Shown here piece after piece: positions 45,617 through 56,597 of a stretch of 64,000 nt of DNA. How positions within the stretch are numbered: position 1 is the stretch's first letter; the number at the start of each line of letters is the position of its first letter. The translations under genes and the position numbers were made by a program. A model generated the notes under the pieces. It saw only the letters and a list, made by a program, of their open reading frames with translations, did no database searches and was not told the DNA's origin. Origin of the DNA: Selaginella moellendorffii (taxonomy: Eukaryota > Streptophyta > Lycopodiopsida > Selaginellales > Selaginellaceae); contig NW_003314279.1 in NCBI RefSeq assembly GCF_000143415.4, forward strand, positions 324,511 through 388,510, read 5' to 3'.

Positions 45617-47645
45617 TCACCTCTTTCGACGCTTCTTCACCTCGGCGACAAGCTTGTTCACGTACATAATGTATCCATCCACATTGAACTTACGCTTGCA
45701 GCCTTCGTAGTTCATGTAACGTATCTTGCCAAATATCGGCCTCTCTTTCCAGCCCTGAAAAACAAGCCTGTGAGAAAGAGCCTGTGTATTTTGCTCGCAC
45801 ACCTGGTCATGAATGCCACATATGGACCACATACAACCAACGTAGCCATTTGGATCTCTTCCATCCAATTGATACTGCAACAAAGGCTTTCTCTATGAAG
45901 AACACAAAGAGAGGGAGTAAACAATACCTTGTCGTTGAAGTAAATCGCAATGGCCAAAGCGTCCTCGGGACTTTCCGTCCACTCCAATATCTTCTTCGCC
46001 CAGTACATACTGCCAAAAAACAGTGCAAAAGGAGTCATAAATCGAGAACTACTTTGGAACATACCGCATAAAACCGTGCATTTTCCCACGGTGAACCATC
46101 TCTAGCTGGGAAGCGTTCCATAGCTGTTCAGAAAAAATCAAGAAAGAAACTACTAGCTTGTTCATTGAATTCAAGTCCCTTACTTTATCTTTTGTCTTCC
46201 CATCTTCAAGCTGCTGCCTCCTGGGAAAAAGAAGCACCAATCTTAAACTGCAAGCTTTTGAAACGACCCTAGAGACAGCTTACGTGTAGATATGTTCTCT
46301 TTTATCATTCGCATGCTCAAGCAACGAGTTCCGGGCCCATTCCCACGCTCCCTGGATGTTGTCATAATTCGGTTGATAGTAGCAAAAATTGTCAGACAGC
46401 TCCCGCCTGATTATTAGTTCCTCCAGAAACGAATCCACAGACTGGGAAAAAAGGAAGAAGGAATCAAGACAACGAAGCCATCAAAAGATTTTGAACAAAC
46501 CTGCATATGTAGCTTACGAGCTTTTCGAACCTCAAATGCGCAGCGTTGAGGAGAAAGCTGACCGTAGTGAAAGTAAGGGGAGAGGTCTGATAAACGTTCA
46601 AGTTTGGACGGGTCATTTCTCTCAGCGCTGTAACGTTGAAGTCTAGAGGACAAAAAACCCGCTAACCGTTCAAGAGCTATATCTTCGCCTGGTTCACACC
46701 AGTCGACTTCAGGAACTTCGTCACCAGCTCTGTTACATCGCAGAGAAAATGTCAGCGAGACCTTTTCTCGACGTCGTTACCTTAGAACTTCATCTATAAG
46801 AGAATCCCAATCGATCTTCTCTTGTGCCACCCCAGGCCAAGGCTTTGAGAAAGGCTCGAGCGTTGGAAAGTCCACCAGAAACTCTGGAAGCTGCCTCTGG
46901 ATTTTCAATCTGATAGTACGAGCAGCGTATTCCAGTTTGTCCGAGGCAATCCAAACGGGAACGACATTATGAGCATCTACCTCGTGCACGGCGGTGGTAG
47001 TGTCTGCCCCGAGTCTGCTTACAACACCAGTTCTCCAGGTTCGACCAATCCTCAGAGGAGAAAAATCAAGTACGAGGATGGACGCGTTGCATGCCTCGAC
47101 AAATGCGGGAATCGTGTCTTCTGGTCGACCCTGCAGAGTTAAAACCATGGAAACGTGAAAAAGAGAGAGAAATAGAGATCTAAAGCACCATTCCAGGCAT
47201 TGAAACAAGAAAGTTCTCAAGAAAAACTAAGGATTACCCGTAGCAAGAAAAAAGCGATGCCAAGCTTCTCGAGGTTCTTCTCCACAACGCGCAGGCCCCG
47301 AAGAAGAAATCCAAAATGCCGGGCTTTGGCTTCCAGAAAGCTCTCCACCAAATTAAACACCACGGCCACTGGGGTATCTCTCTTCCTGGCCTGCTCGGCC
47401 GCGTAGAGCAAAGCCCAGTTATCCCTGGATCGCTGATCCCTCGACATCCAATACACCACAGGACCGCTGTGAGATTCATCCCCTTGACTTAACACGCGCA
47501 CTCTCCTGGGATTCACACCGATCGACGATCTCAATCCCTCGCCTAGGAATCCACCGCCATCGGCGTCCAATTTCTGCTTCTTGGCTCCGGCGGCAGCAGC
47601 ATCCAAGGCGCCAGCGACCTCCTTCTTACCCGAGAGCTGTGACAT
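45617..47645 (-). CDS. PHR1: Class II CPD photolyase
   Basis: A light-dependent DNA repair flavoenzyme that splits cyclobutane pyrimidine dimers. Spliced from about ten exons with short GT-AG introns, it starts [13 protein letters not shown] (ATG 47645), with a basic KKQKLDADG that may serve nuclear import. The photolyase alpha/beta domain follows ([44 protein letters not shown]). The FAD-binding half has [70 protein letters not shown] and [16 protein letters not shown]. It ends [15 protein letters not shown] then KKRRKR (stop 45617). These are hallmark class II segments, including the Trp/Tyr-rich flavin region. All domains are present and frames join, so it is probably functional. It faces the PPR gene tail to tail, 53 bases apart. 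Confidence 0.93.
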
Positions 47646-47779
47646 TTTCTTCTTGCCGCCTACATTCCAGGAGCCAAGCGCATACCTGAGAACTTAGGGC
47701 TCTTGCGGATGGACACACGTGGCAGGCTCTCCGCCATTTGTCTACGCGCCAAGAATATACACAAAACGTGCTTAGCCTT

Positions 47780-50700
47780 TCATCTTCGCGTCAAACTATA
47801 AACCACTACCTTAAAGGCTTTGCTTAAACGAGTACGAGTTGGGGTTTGATTTTGCTGCTGCTGCTGCCGCTGCTGCCGTGAAGAATTTTGATTCTGCTCA
47901 GCCTGCCTCGCTGGGATTAACAGGTTTTGGATCGCCGACTGGAGCGTCTCAGCGAAATCAATGGTTCCTGACGTAAGGTCTCGGCCGGAAATCCTCGGAC
48001 CATTCTGGAACCAGTTTTCCGGCCCAGCACCGCCCTGTTGGATACCTTGCATTTGTTGGTCTTGTGTCTGTTCTTCCACTGGCCGCTTTAGAGCTGTCAG
48101 GACATTGCAGAGATAGTCGATGTCCGCAGAGCTCCTCGCTCGTTTAAACTGCAAACGCCACAGATCTGCAGAGCACAGCCACCTGGAATATCTATTTTGA
48201 AAAGTTCTATAGAATTCTGAGAGCGGGACAAACCTTCTGTTGCAAAATATTTCGCAAAAAGTAACTAGCTTTAAACCATGATATTCCTGAAAAGGAAAAA
48301 AAGCGAATCCCATCATGCAAAGCATAAACATCAATCTTATTACCTTTCACTTCCTTCTCTTTTCTTGGCACCTAACGCTGGCTTTGAAAGCGTTAACGTA
48401 AGGAAATCTTCGACAATCTTGCATATTGAGGATCTCAGCGATTTTACCCAGTGACTCAGTTGTCTCGGCACGAGAAGGTCCGGTTCCAAGTAAATCAGCT
48501 TTTAGGAGTGGTGGAGTAGCGGATGAGTACGAGGGCCAAGCCATTTCAAAAGCACGTTTGTTATGAACGGTGTCCATTGATGCTGAAGGTACATGAGCAC
48601 CATCATCTCTGGAAAAACATTTATGAAGCATACACAAAATTAAAAAAACGCCTACCTGTAGTTTTTGGCAGTCCAATAAGGTTGTGCTTCATAAAGCACA
48701 GCCTGGATTTCATACAGTTCTCTCCAGTTACAGTCCTTCCAGAGCTCATCGAAAGCAATCTGGGAAAAAAACATAAAAAAAGATATAACTAGAGATTCTA
48801 AAAATATTTACCGTGAAAAAGGATTGAGCTAAAGGTAGCGCATCGTTCTCGGGGAGTATGGACCAATCCAAACCCCGGTTTCGCTCGATGGTTGCATATG
48901 CAGTACTGAGATCACCGGTAAAGGAAGCCAACTTCCAAAAAGACTTGATATTTCCTGCTGCCGTTAGAAGAGATGTAAACGTTTCTTCAACATCTCTTGT
49001 AGATGGATTTTTTGCTTTTATTTCGTTCCAAACCTGCAAGGAAGAAATTGTTACAAGCTAAACTTCTAGTGGAATTGTTCACCAGATGTTTCATTGCGTA
49101 CGCCATTTCAATTCGGATTTGCCGGAGGTGCTCGAAATATGGAATCTGCAACATTGCTGATGTGGATAGTGTTCCAAACAGCACGACGTTTTGTATGCCA
49201 CCATTGCGGTGTAGCTCTGCAACGCTGTCCGGATTCACTGTACTCACAATGCCCGTGTCGAGCAAGACACGCGCAGGGACTTGCTTGACACAGGCAATCT
49301 TGTCATGGCCATTCTCGCCACTGCCACCAGTCTTAACGATGAATTCCTCTCGCGACAAGCCTGCACAGCCGCAAAACCAAAAATCTATTGAGAAAGCGTG
49401 AAAGCTTTCAGGGACATACCTGGAACTTCGTGGTGATGATCGTCACCTACAGACGTTGTGAGCAGTTTATTCTTGGCTACAGCAGAAAAGAAACAGGAAA
49501 TTAGAGACAAAATGAACAAAAAAACGATCAATACTCTTGTCCAGCTTGGTCTCGTAAAAGTCCTCAATCGCCAATGCCGGAGCTGTCCCTTTGAGGTCCG
49601 CGTCCCCCTTTGGAAAGTCAATGGGCTTAATGGTGAGTTCTGCTAATTCTTCTCGTGACAAGCCTGCAAAGCCAAAAATCTATTGAGAAAGCGTGAAAGC
49701 TTTCAAGGACATACCTGGAACTTCGTGGTGATGATCGTCACCTACAGAAGTTGTGAGGGGCTTATTCTTGGCTACAGCAGAAAAGAAACAGGAAATTAGA
49801 GACAAAATAAATAAAAGAACGATCAATACTCTTGTCGAGCTTGGTCTTCTCAAAGTCCTCAATCGCCAATGCCGGAGCTGTCCCTTTGTCCCCCTTCGGA
49901 AAGTCAATGGGTTTAATGGTGAGTTCTACTAATTCCTCTGGTGACAAGCCTGCAAAGCCAAAAATCTATTGAGAAAGCGTGAAAGCTTTCAGGGACATAC
50001 CTGGAACTTCGTGGTGATGATCGTCACCTACAGACGTTGTGAGCGGTTTATTCTTGGCTACAGCAGAAAAGAAACAGGAAATTAGAGACAAAATGAACAA
50101 AAAAACGATCAATACTCTTGTCCAGCTTGGTCTCGTAAAAGTCCTCAATCGCCAATGCCGGAGCTGTCCCTTTGAGGTCCGCGTCCCCCTTTGGAAAGTC
50201 AATGGGCTTAATGGTGAGTTCTGCTAATTCTTCTCGTGACAAGCCTGCAAAGCCAAAAATCTATTGAGAAAGCGTGAAAGCTTTCAGGGACATACCTGGA
50301 ACTTCGTGGTGATGATCGTCACCTACAGAAGTTGTGAGGGGCTTATTCTTGGCTACAGCAGAAAAGAAACAGGAAATTAGAGACAAAATAAACAAAAGAA
50401 CGATCAATACTTTTGTCCAGCTTGGTCTTCTCAAAGTCCTCAATCGCCAATGCCGGAGCTGTCCCTTTGTCCCCCTTCGGAAAGTCAATGGGTTTAATGG
50501 TGAGTTCTGCTAATTCCTCTGGTGACAAGCCTGCAAAGCCAAAAATCTATTGAGAAAGCGTGAAAGCTTTCTGGGACATACCTGGAACTTCGTGGTGATG
50601 ATCGTCACCTACAGACGTTGTGAGCGGTTTATTCTTGGCTACAGCAGAAAAGAAACAGGAAATTAGAGACAAAATGAACAAAAAAACGATCAATACTCTT

Positions 50701-51873
50701 GTCCAGCTTGGTCTCGTAAAAGTCCTCAATCGGCAATGCTGGAGATGTCCATTTGAGCGCAGCCTCCCCCTTAGGAATGCAAATGGTGAGAATCTCATCC
50801 TGGAGATTAAATATTGCACCATCAACGTCAGCATGACGAGGAACCACAAGGTTCTCGGGGCGGAACACGTCCTGCTCCGTGGTAACAAGCACACCCGGTC
50901 CATCTTTTGCAACATGCACTTGATCCAACGACGTGAGACCTGCGCAAGAAACAAATAAGATAACATCATCCACAAATGACTTACCGGGCACTTGCACATA
51001 GAACTGGTGGTTCTCAAACGACGACCACAATAGCTTCCGCTCGTCATATCCTGCAAGACACAGAAAAAAGAATAAAAAACTCCAGGCAGGATCAACCATA
51101 CCTTTATCAATGTTCTTGAGGCAGTTTAGCAGCAGCTGGTAAGCGTGTTTCTTCTCAAAGTTGTAGAGAGCGACGAGACCCCCGTGACGAGGGAACTGCG
51201 GCAGGCCCCCCGCATCAGCCACCTTCCGCGCCAACTCGAGGCTCCTGGCACACCTCGTCAAGTACTCCGTCGAGAAGAGATCTCTTGGAACAACTACTGT
51301 AGCATATGATTCAGAGCGCTCCTGGATCAGAATGGAGAGGCTCATGGACTGCAGACCAAAGAGATAGCACTCAGCGGCAAACGCAGGCGCCTGCTCCTGC
51401 AACTCGTGCACGTTTGGCTCCCCAGAGAAGACTTCCTTCTCGGCTCGGCAGGCAACAGTCCGGCAAAAGTCATGCACGAGGCGAGTTCCTTCCTTTGTGC
51501 GTTGATGGATGGGTGGCTCTCCAAGCAAGCGGCACCTTGCATAATTGGTCACGAGCTTGATCATGCGTTGATACGGGCAAGGGTAGTCGCCTATGTCGTC
51601 AAGCCCGAGTGGTATTTCAGCGGGCGAGGGGAATTCGCCGCTCACATTGTCGGTGTACTTGAGCATGTGGTCGGTAGCATCACAGTCGCCTAGCGCCCCA
51701 AAATCTTGGCCGAGGACACGGTTGAGCATCACCACCCACAGAAACTCTCCATACTCGTTGTAGCCATCGTCTGTCGGTGGTTTCCTCACTTGGAACCCTT
51801 CGCTCCTAGCGCTTGCTGTGTGGATGCGCCGCCTACAACCCGCGCTTCCGGTCTGAAGCAGTCGCCTCAACAT
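47780..51873 (-). CDS. Multi-exon protein with mitochondrial-type leader, Hsp20-like domain and amplified exon pairs
   Basis: Exon 1 (from ATG 51873) begins MLRRLLQTGSAGCRRRIHTA, a classic mitochondrial presequence, and encodes about 255 residues of no recognised family. Exons 2-3 (about 51055-50700) resemble an alpha-crystallin/Hsp20 domain: FYVQVPGLTSLDQVHV, GVLVTTEQDVFRPENL and GAIFNLQDEILTICIPKGEA. Then comes an array of repeated exon pairs (listed separately). After it the frame continues LSREEFIVKTGGSG, VVLFGTLSTSAMLQIPYFEH, GNIKSFWKLASFTGDLSTAY, DDGAHVPSASMDTVHNKR and a Gln-rich end (SSRQQRQQQQQNQTPTRTR), stopping at 47780. I could not verify every junction in the last 1.5 kb, so two genes rather than one are possible. 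The repeats and the Hsp20-like part are clear. Function is unknown. Confidence 0.6.
49420..50638 (-). repeat. Tandem coding-exon array: 581-base dimer (295 + 286) within a gene
   Basis: Short exon S (57 bases, coding TKNKPLTTSVGDDHHHEVPG) occurs five times: 49420-49476, 49715-49771, 50001-50057, 50296-50352 and 50582-50638. Long exon L occurs four times, alternating type A (129 bases, 49535-49663 and 50116-50244: LSREELAELTIKPIDFPKGD, then ADLKGTAPALAIEDFYETKL) and type B (120 bases, 49830-49949 and 50411-50530: LSPEEL..., lacking ADL, with EKTKLDK). All exons are phase 1-1, so any number can be spliced in or out without breaking frame. Introns are repeated too and keep GTATGT/GTATTG donors and CAG/TAG acceptors. 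Spacing alternates exactly 295 and 286 bases. Confidence 0.9.
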
Positions 51874-52019
51874 TCTCTCACGGCACTGTAAACCCTAGGG
51901 AATGGGCGGGAAAATGGAATCGTGCCGGTGAAGCTCCGGCCGGCCGCGTGGATCGGGAACGCCATCATAGCCGTCCACGATACCCTGCGCTTCTCCTATT
52001 GCAAAGAATTAAAAACAAA
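51874..52019. promoter_or_regulatory. Upstream region of the Hsp20-like gene
   Basis: Short GC-balanced segment between the start codon and the abrupt change to AT-rich transposon DNA at about 52020. It must hold the promoter if the gene is expressed. No TATA box is clear. Confidence 0.3.
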
Positions 52020-54000
52020 TGAATTAGTTACTAATAATAATATAATTGCCTTTTTTTCTAGGTTTGCTATGCATATTATATATTTTTAATATGATATCTA
52101 TGATATTTTGTGCTCTACAAATTTAGATTCTTATATCAAATGTTATGATACATTAGTAAGGTTTAAACTTTGGGTGTGATAGATTTTAGTGTGTAAAGTG
52201 GATTTTGAGTGCCTATCACAATAAGCTTAACCATAATAAACCAAGTGTAACAAATTAATGCAATGTTAAAAATTTGTATATGTGATTAAAAATGTGAGAA
52301 ACATCTTATCACAATTATAACATTATTCACTTGTTCGTAGAAAAACCACCACTCTTCATATCTCAAATAACAAAAAATGAATTTACATTTGCTTAATCAA
52401 TTGTGGCTAATTGATTTCTATTTATGGAATATAATGTATGGAATATAAAAAGAGATTACAAAAAATGTGTATATCAATTAGCCCAAAAACCTTAGTTATA
52501 TATAGGGGATTGAAATCAATTTGATGGCTACCAAAATCCCACTAAACTAATATTAGTATACGGTATCGTAGTTGTATACTTAGACCTCACATCATCCCCT
52601 CCTCTCGGAATGATGGAAGACCATCAAGATTCTCTCCTGGATAAATTAAGATCTGGAAGAATATCAGGAGGAGGCATTGGTGGATCTATACGTGGTGCCA
52701 ATTGTTCATGATCCTTTTGTATGAAATGTTTCAGCCACTGCATATACATAATTTTTAGAGGACCGTTATGTCGAACCTCATAAGCTTGTGGTCCAACTTG
52801 TTGCAACACCCAATATAAACCTTTCCACTGAGCAAAAAGCCATTTAGATAAACCATGTACCATAAGATAGGGAAACAAACTAACACCAAGTTATCCACTT
52901 TATACTTCACAATTGGAAGATTATGGGAGTTATAGTGCTATCATTGTCCTATTTGTACATAGCTCAGGTGTTCGATAGAATTTACTCAAATAAGTGGAAG
53001 AATATTTATCAAATACTAATCCCATGACCTACCATCGGTAGTTTGCAGCAATTGCGAAGGTAAACCTAATTCCGTTGGCAATATTGGATCATGACCATAT
53101 AAGAGTTTATATGGTGAAGCACTAACAAAACTTTACACCCCTGTGATATATGCATACTATAGAAATGGCAAATAACCATCCCAATTCGAATGTTGAAAGT
53201 TCACGTACTTCACAATTATCCATTTGAAGGTCTAAACAAGTTATTCCATCAAACCATCTAACTGTGGATGATAAGCACTTGTGAAAGTGTAGTGTATCCC
53301 CAATTGAAACTTCAAAATATGAAATGTCTCAACCATAAATGCAGGACCATTATTTGAAAAAATCCATTCTGGATAAGAATGTTAGAACACTACTCAATTG
53401 AGGAGGAAGTATCTAATAGTAGTTGCAAACACGCTAGCAAGAGCATTGACTTCCACTCAATAAATTAAGTAGTCAAAAACAATAATGATATACTCATTGC
53501 CAACAATCGATCATGGAAAAGGTCCTATCAAATAAAATGCGACAAACTTAAACGGATGGGAAATTAAAATTAACTCCAACCGTCCTTCTATAGCATAAGG
53601 GAGAGTATTATGAGTTTGGCACCAAACGCAACGATGCACATACCAGATAACATCACATTGCATCTTCGGCCAATAAAAAGACACGTGCAATTTCTCAGTC
53701 ACATGACAATATCTCATATGCCCATCTAAAATAGAAGAATCATGGTAGACATAGAAAAAACATGGAATAAAGATTGAAGGCACCACCAGTCATAAATGAT
53801 TATTAGGATCTATCCCCATAAAATAAAAAAAACCATTATCAAGGCGGTATTGTAAAATGACAAATTATTTACAAGTGATGTAAGATTCTTAAACCCATCA
53901 CAAAACTTTCAAATTCACGGCTCAATCTTTTGAGCTTCACAAACCTCGTTAAGAGCAAGTAAATCCTGCTTTGCACCTTATGGACATTGAATGTCAAGTA
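52020..54000 (-). mobile_element. Decayed Ty3/gypsy element (integrase and LTR), same family as 1-2110
   Basis: Minus-strand order: the integrase zinc finger at 53786-53600 (HDSSILDGHMRYCHVTEK, FYWPKMQCDVIWYVHRC, VWCQTH); a core with stops down to about 53000 (a NNGPAF-like and HPQLDG-like remnant); then the integrase C-terminus at 52878-52624 (QWKGLYWVLQQVGPQAYEV, ending MQWLKHF). An LTR-like end follows from about 52595 downward (tgatgtgaggtctaag... read on minus). The LTR-like part and the zinc finger both match 1.7-2.1 kb. Stops are again mostly C-to-T type. The other LTR boundary could not be fixed; the element is inactive. Confidence 0.7.
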
Positions 54001-54229
54001 TAACAATTGCCGACAGCACGAAATTATAAGTAATTAAATTTTCCATTTTACTTTAGTCATTTAACCACACTTTCAACCACTTGGAGGTGTTTAGCTTACA
54101 ACCTCTATAAATCCTATTCCCAACTTAGGGACTTGCTAGCTGTAGCACACGTGGTTTTGACCCTTTATCTTATGGTAGGATAACACCATGAAGTGGAACC
54201 TAAACCCTCTATGTGCCATGTGTCATATG

Positions 54230-54790
54230 CCACATGTCACATACCACATGTCCATAGGACAATGGTATGGAACCCGAGGTTCAGAGCCTTGGGCCACTAA
54301 ATGAAGGAACAATGCCAAATTCCTAAGCATAGAGCCAAGGAGTGATAGAACCGGACCACAGAGCAATTTCCAAGCATATAGCCCAAAGAGTGAAGGAACA
54401 AGAGCTTGGAGTGACTTGGAACAGTCCTAAAGCAACTAGCATCCTATTGCCATGACCAATATGCAAAACGGAGCCAAAAAGAGTCTGGAACTATTTCGGC
54501 ATACTGGTGGCCTAACGTAAGGACATGGGTACTCCACTAGCTAGCATGGAATGGAGTGTTGGCCTTAGACCCAAGCCAAATGCAGAACAAGGACAGGCAT
54601 GCAAGTGGGAGCTATACTATGCCTTAGGTTGGTCGGCCATGCCCAACCTACCCATTATCTGTACTATACATTTGGAACCCTCCATAGGCCCCCCCCCCCC
54701 CCCCGCCCCGCGGAGGAACACACGCTTTGGGCTTTCACCCCAAGCTTCCCTTAGTATTAGGAGTTAGTCTCTAGGACAAGCTCGAAACTT
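54230..54790 (-). repeat. Old diverged LTR of the 55.4 kb element family, inverted orientation
   Basis: Read on the minus strand, this segment shares blocks with the young LTRs in the same order: cgagc...agagactaa...aatacta...ggggtgaaagcccaaagcgtg (about 54790-54720), then a G-run (a C-run of 17 or more on plus, 54690-54706), then gggttccaaa.gtatagta (about 54680-54655). Beyond that similarity fades. It is probably an ancient solo LTR or LTR fragment. Confidence 0.55.
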
Positions 54791-55429
54791 ACTAAATATG
54801 GAATGTCTTTAGATTGTGAATTCGGACATGAAACGAATACCATTGTGTTTAGGACAATCTATACATTCCGTAGATATGCCAAATGAGCAAATTTGGATAT
54901 TTTCCATAAATAGCATTTGGGACCAAAATGAGACTAACACAAAGGGCATGATAGCAAGGGTGTTCAGCAGACATGGTAAGCTATTATTTAGTGAATATTC
55001 AGAGACCAAGCTCAATATCATGGGAGTTCTCAACACTAGCAAGTGCAAGTCAACAAATGAATTTGTCTAACCAGGTCAAATATGCTTGACTAAATAGACA
55101 CTTAGGAATTCCTTCTTTATGCTCATCTAGTCAAGTACACATGTGAAGACCAGTTTCTCAACTAACTTAGGCGGAGACTGATAACGAGTCTAGCAATACC
55201 AACCTCCTACCGTCGTGGTAGTAAGGAAAGAGTGTTCGTAAGGACTGGCTGATAGATAACTTTCGATACCCAAAGTCATATTCACGACACTCTCCCCCCC
55301 TAGGAAAGTTTGATGTCCTTGTCGATGCATACTCGAGTCTAGAATACCGCCAAGGAAACAACTCCAGAAAAAGTTCATGGTATTCACACTATATGAAAAA
55401 TGCACCAACTTAAATGAGTTAGGAGGCAA
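54791..55429. other. DNA flanking the young retroelement, no gene seen
   Basis: Mixed composition with no recognised gene. Frames of 60-106 codons occur on both strands without protein-like features. It ends with the target site CTTCT. Confidence 0.4.
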
Positions 55430-55434
55430 CTTCT

Positions 55435-56581
55435 TGTAAGGAACCAACTCGCCGAGGTGTCGTAGGCTAAAGGAACCCTGAAAGCATGACCAAAATGACA
55501 AAGAGTTCATTGGATGGGACCAAGTCGAAGGTCGAGTCTAAGACCGACTCTAGGACCGAGTTCGAGATAGAGTCCGGAATCGAGTCTGAGACCGACTCGG
55601 GGATCGAGTTCGAGTCCGAGTTCGAGACCGAGTTCGAGGCGAAGTCCGAGATCCGAAATCGGGTTCGAGACCGAGTCCGAGGTCGAGTCCGAGGTCGGCT
55701 CCGAGATCGGGTCCGAGATCGAGTCCGAGATCGAGTCCAAGACCAAATCCGAAGTCGGATCCGAAATCGGGTTCGAGATCGAGCCAGAGACTAAGTCCAA
55801 ATACTAATACGGGTCAAGGGGTGAAAGCCCAAAGCGTGCGTCCCCCAGGGGGGGGGGCTGCAGGGGGTTCCAAAAGTATAGTAGGGATAGTGAGGTCCAG
55901 GAACCAATTTTGAAGGGACTCTCCAGTGGAGCTCCCAAACCGACTTGAGGTTGAGACTGGGACCAAGGGGCCTTGGGTGGGAGTGAGCATGGACTTGGCT
56001 GGTGCCGGAGGGGCCATCCAAGGAAGTGCTCAAGAGCAGCTCCCACTCCCGAAAGGGAAACCGATTGCGGTGCTCCCGGCTCATGTGGAGTGGTGCCCCA
56101 CTTGAGTACCATGCGGCTCATTGGTCCTCGCCCTTCCTAGGGGCTTGGGCCTTCCTTTGGGATGGAAGTGGGGGGGTAGAGGTACCCATACCGGGCCGCT
56201 AGGCCATGGTGTTTCGCCCCGGCGTCCTGAAGCAAGTGTTGCACTCAAGACTTGGGATTTAGAGGGTCCCATGATCAAGTCTTGTGGTACCAAGGGATGT
56301 TAGGAACCTGGAAGCTTGGTGTGCTTGGCTGCTTGTGCTTGCGGGGAGTGTAGCCGAACCTTAAGTCTAGTCTAACCCGGGGAGGGGGATTGGGAGTGAA
56401 TTGGGAATCCGTGGAAGGATGGCTAACACTCCGTTGCTCATGCAGTGAGTAGCTGAAACCAAGTAGGAGCTGGTACCATAGGCGAGAACCTTAGCAAGGG
56501 AACTTAGCAAAAGCCAAGGCAGTGTTGGACGGATAGACGAGGTAAGCTGGCAAATTGGAAAGGAAAAATTTGTGGCTTACA
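55435..56581 (+). repeat. 5' LTR
   Basis: Starts TGTAAGGAACC and ends GGCTTACA, paired with the 3' LTR. Preceded by target duplicate CTTCT at 55430-55434. Holds the minisatellite at about 55524-55790 and a G-run at 55848-55857. Confidence 0.93.
55524..55790 (+). repeat. LTR minisatellite (GAGTCCGAGATC-type 12-mers)
   Basis: About 22 degenerate 12-base or 6-base units of the form GAG-T-C/T-CGAG-A/T-TC. In one frame they encode alternating acidic and then Arg/Asp-rich peptide (VRDRVRDRV). The same array lies in the 3' LTR at about 61899-62165 with scattered transitions. Confidence 0.85.
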
Positions 56582-56584
56582 ATT

Positions 56585-56597
56585 TGGTATCGGAGCC
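56585..56597 (+). promoter_or_regulatory. Retrotransposon primer binding site (initiator tRNA-Met type)
   Basis: TGGTATCGGAGCC lies 3 bases after the LTR end. It differs by one base from TGGTATCAGAGCC, the common plant primer site complementary to the 3' end of initiator tRNA-Met. Confidence 0.85.

Noticed and set aside
49458-50958. Plus-strand repeated 62-codon frames over the exon array
   Set aside because: They are antisense shadows. They run across exon and intron sequence of the minus-strand gene and repeat only because the DNA repeats.
55507-55800. Repetitive protein encoded by LTR minisatellite on either strand
   Set aside because: Open frames follow automatically from a 12-base repeat without stops. 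Noted as a repeat, not called as a gene.
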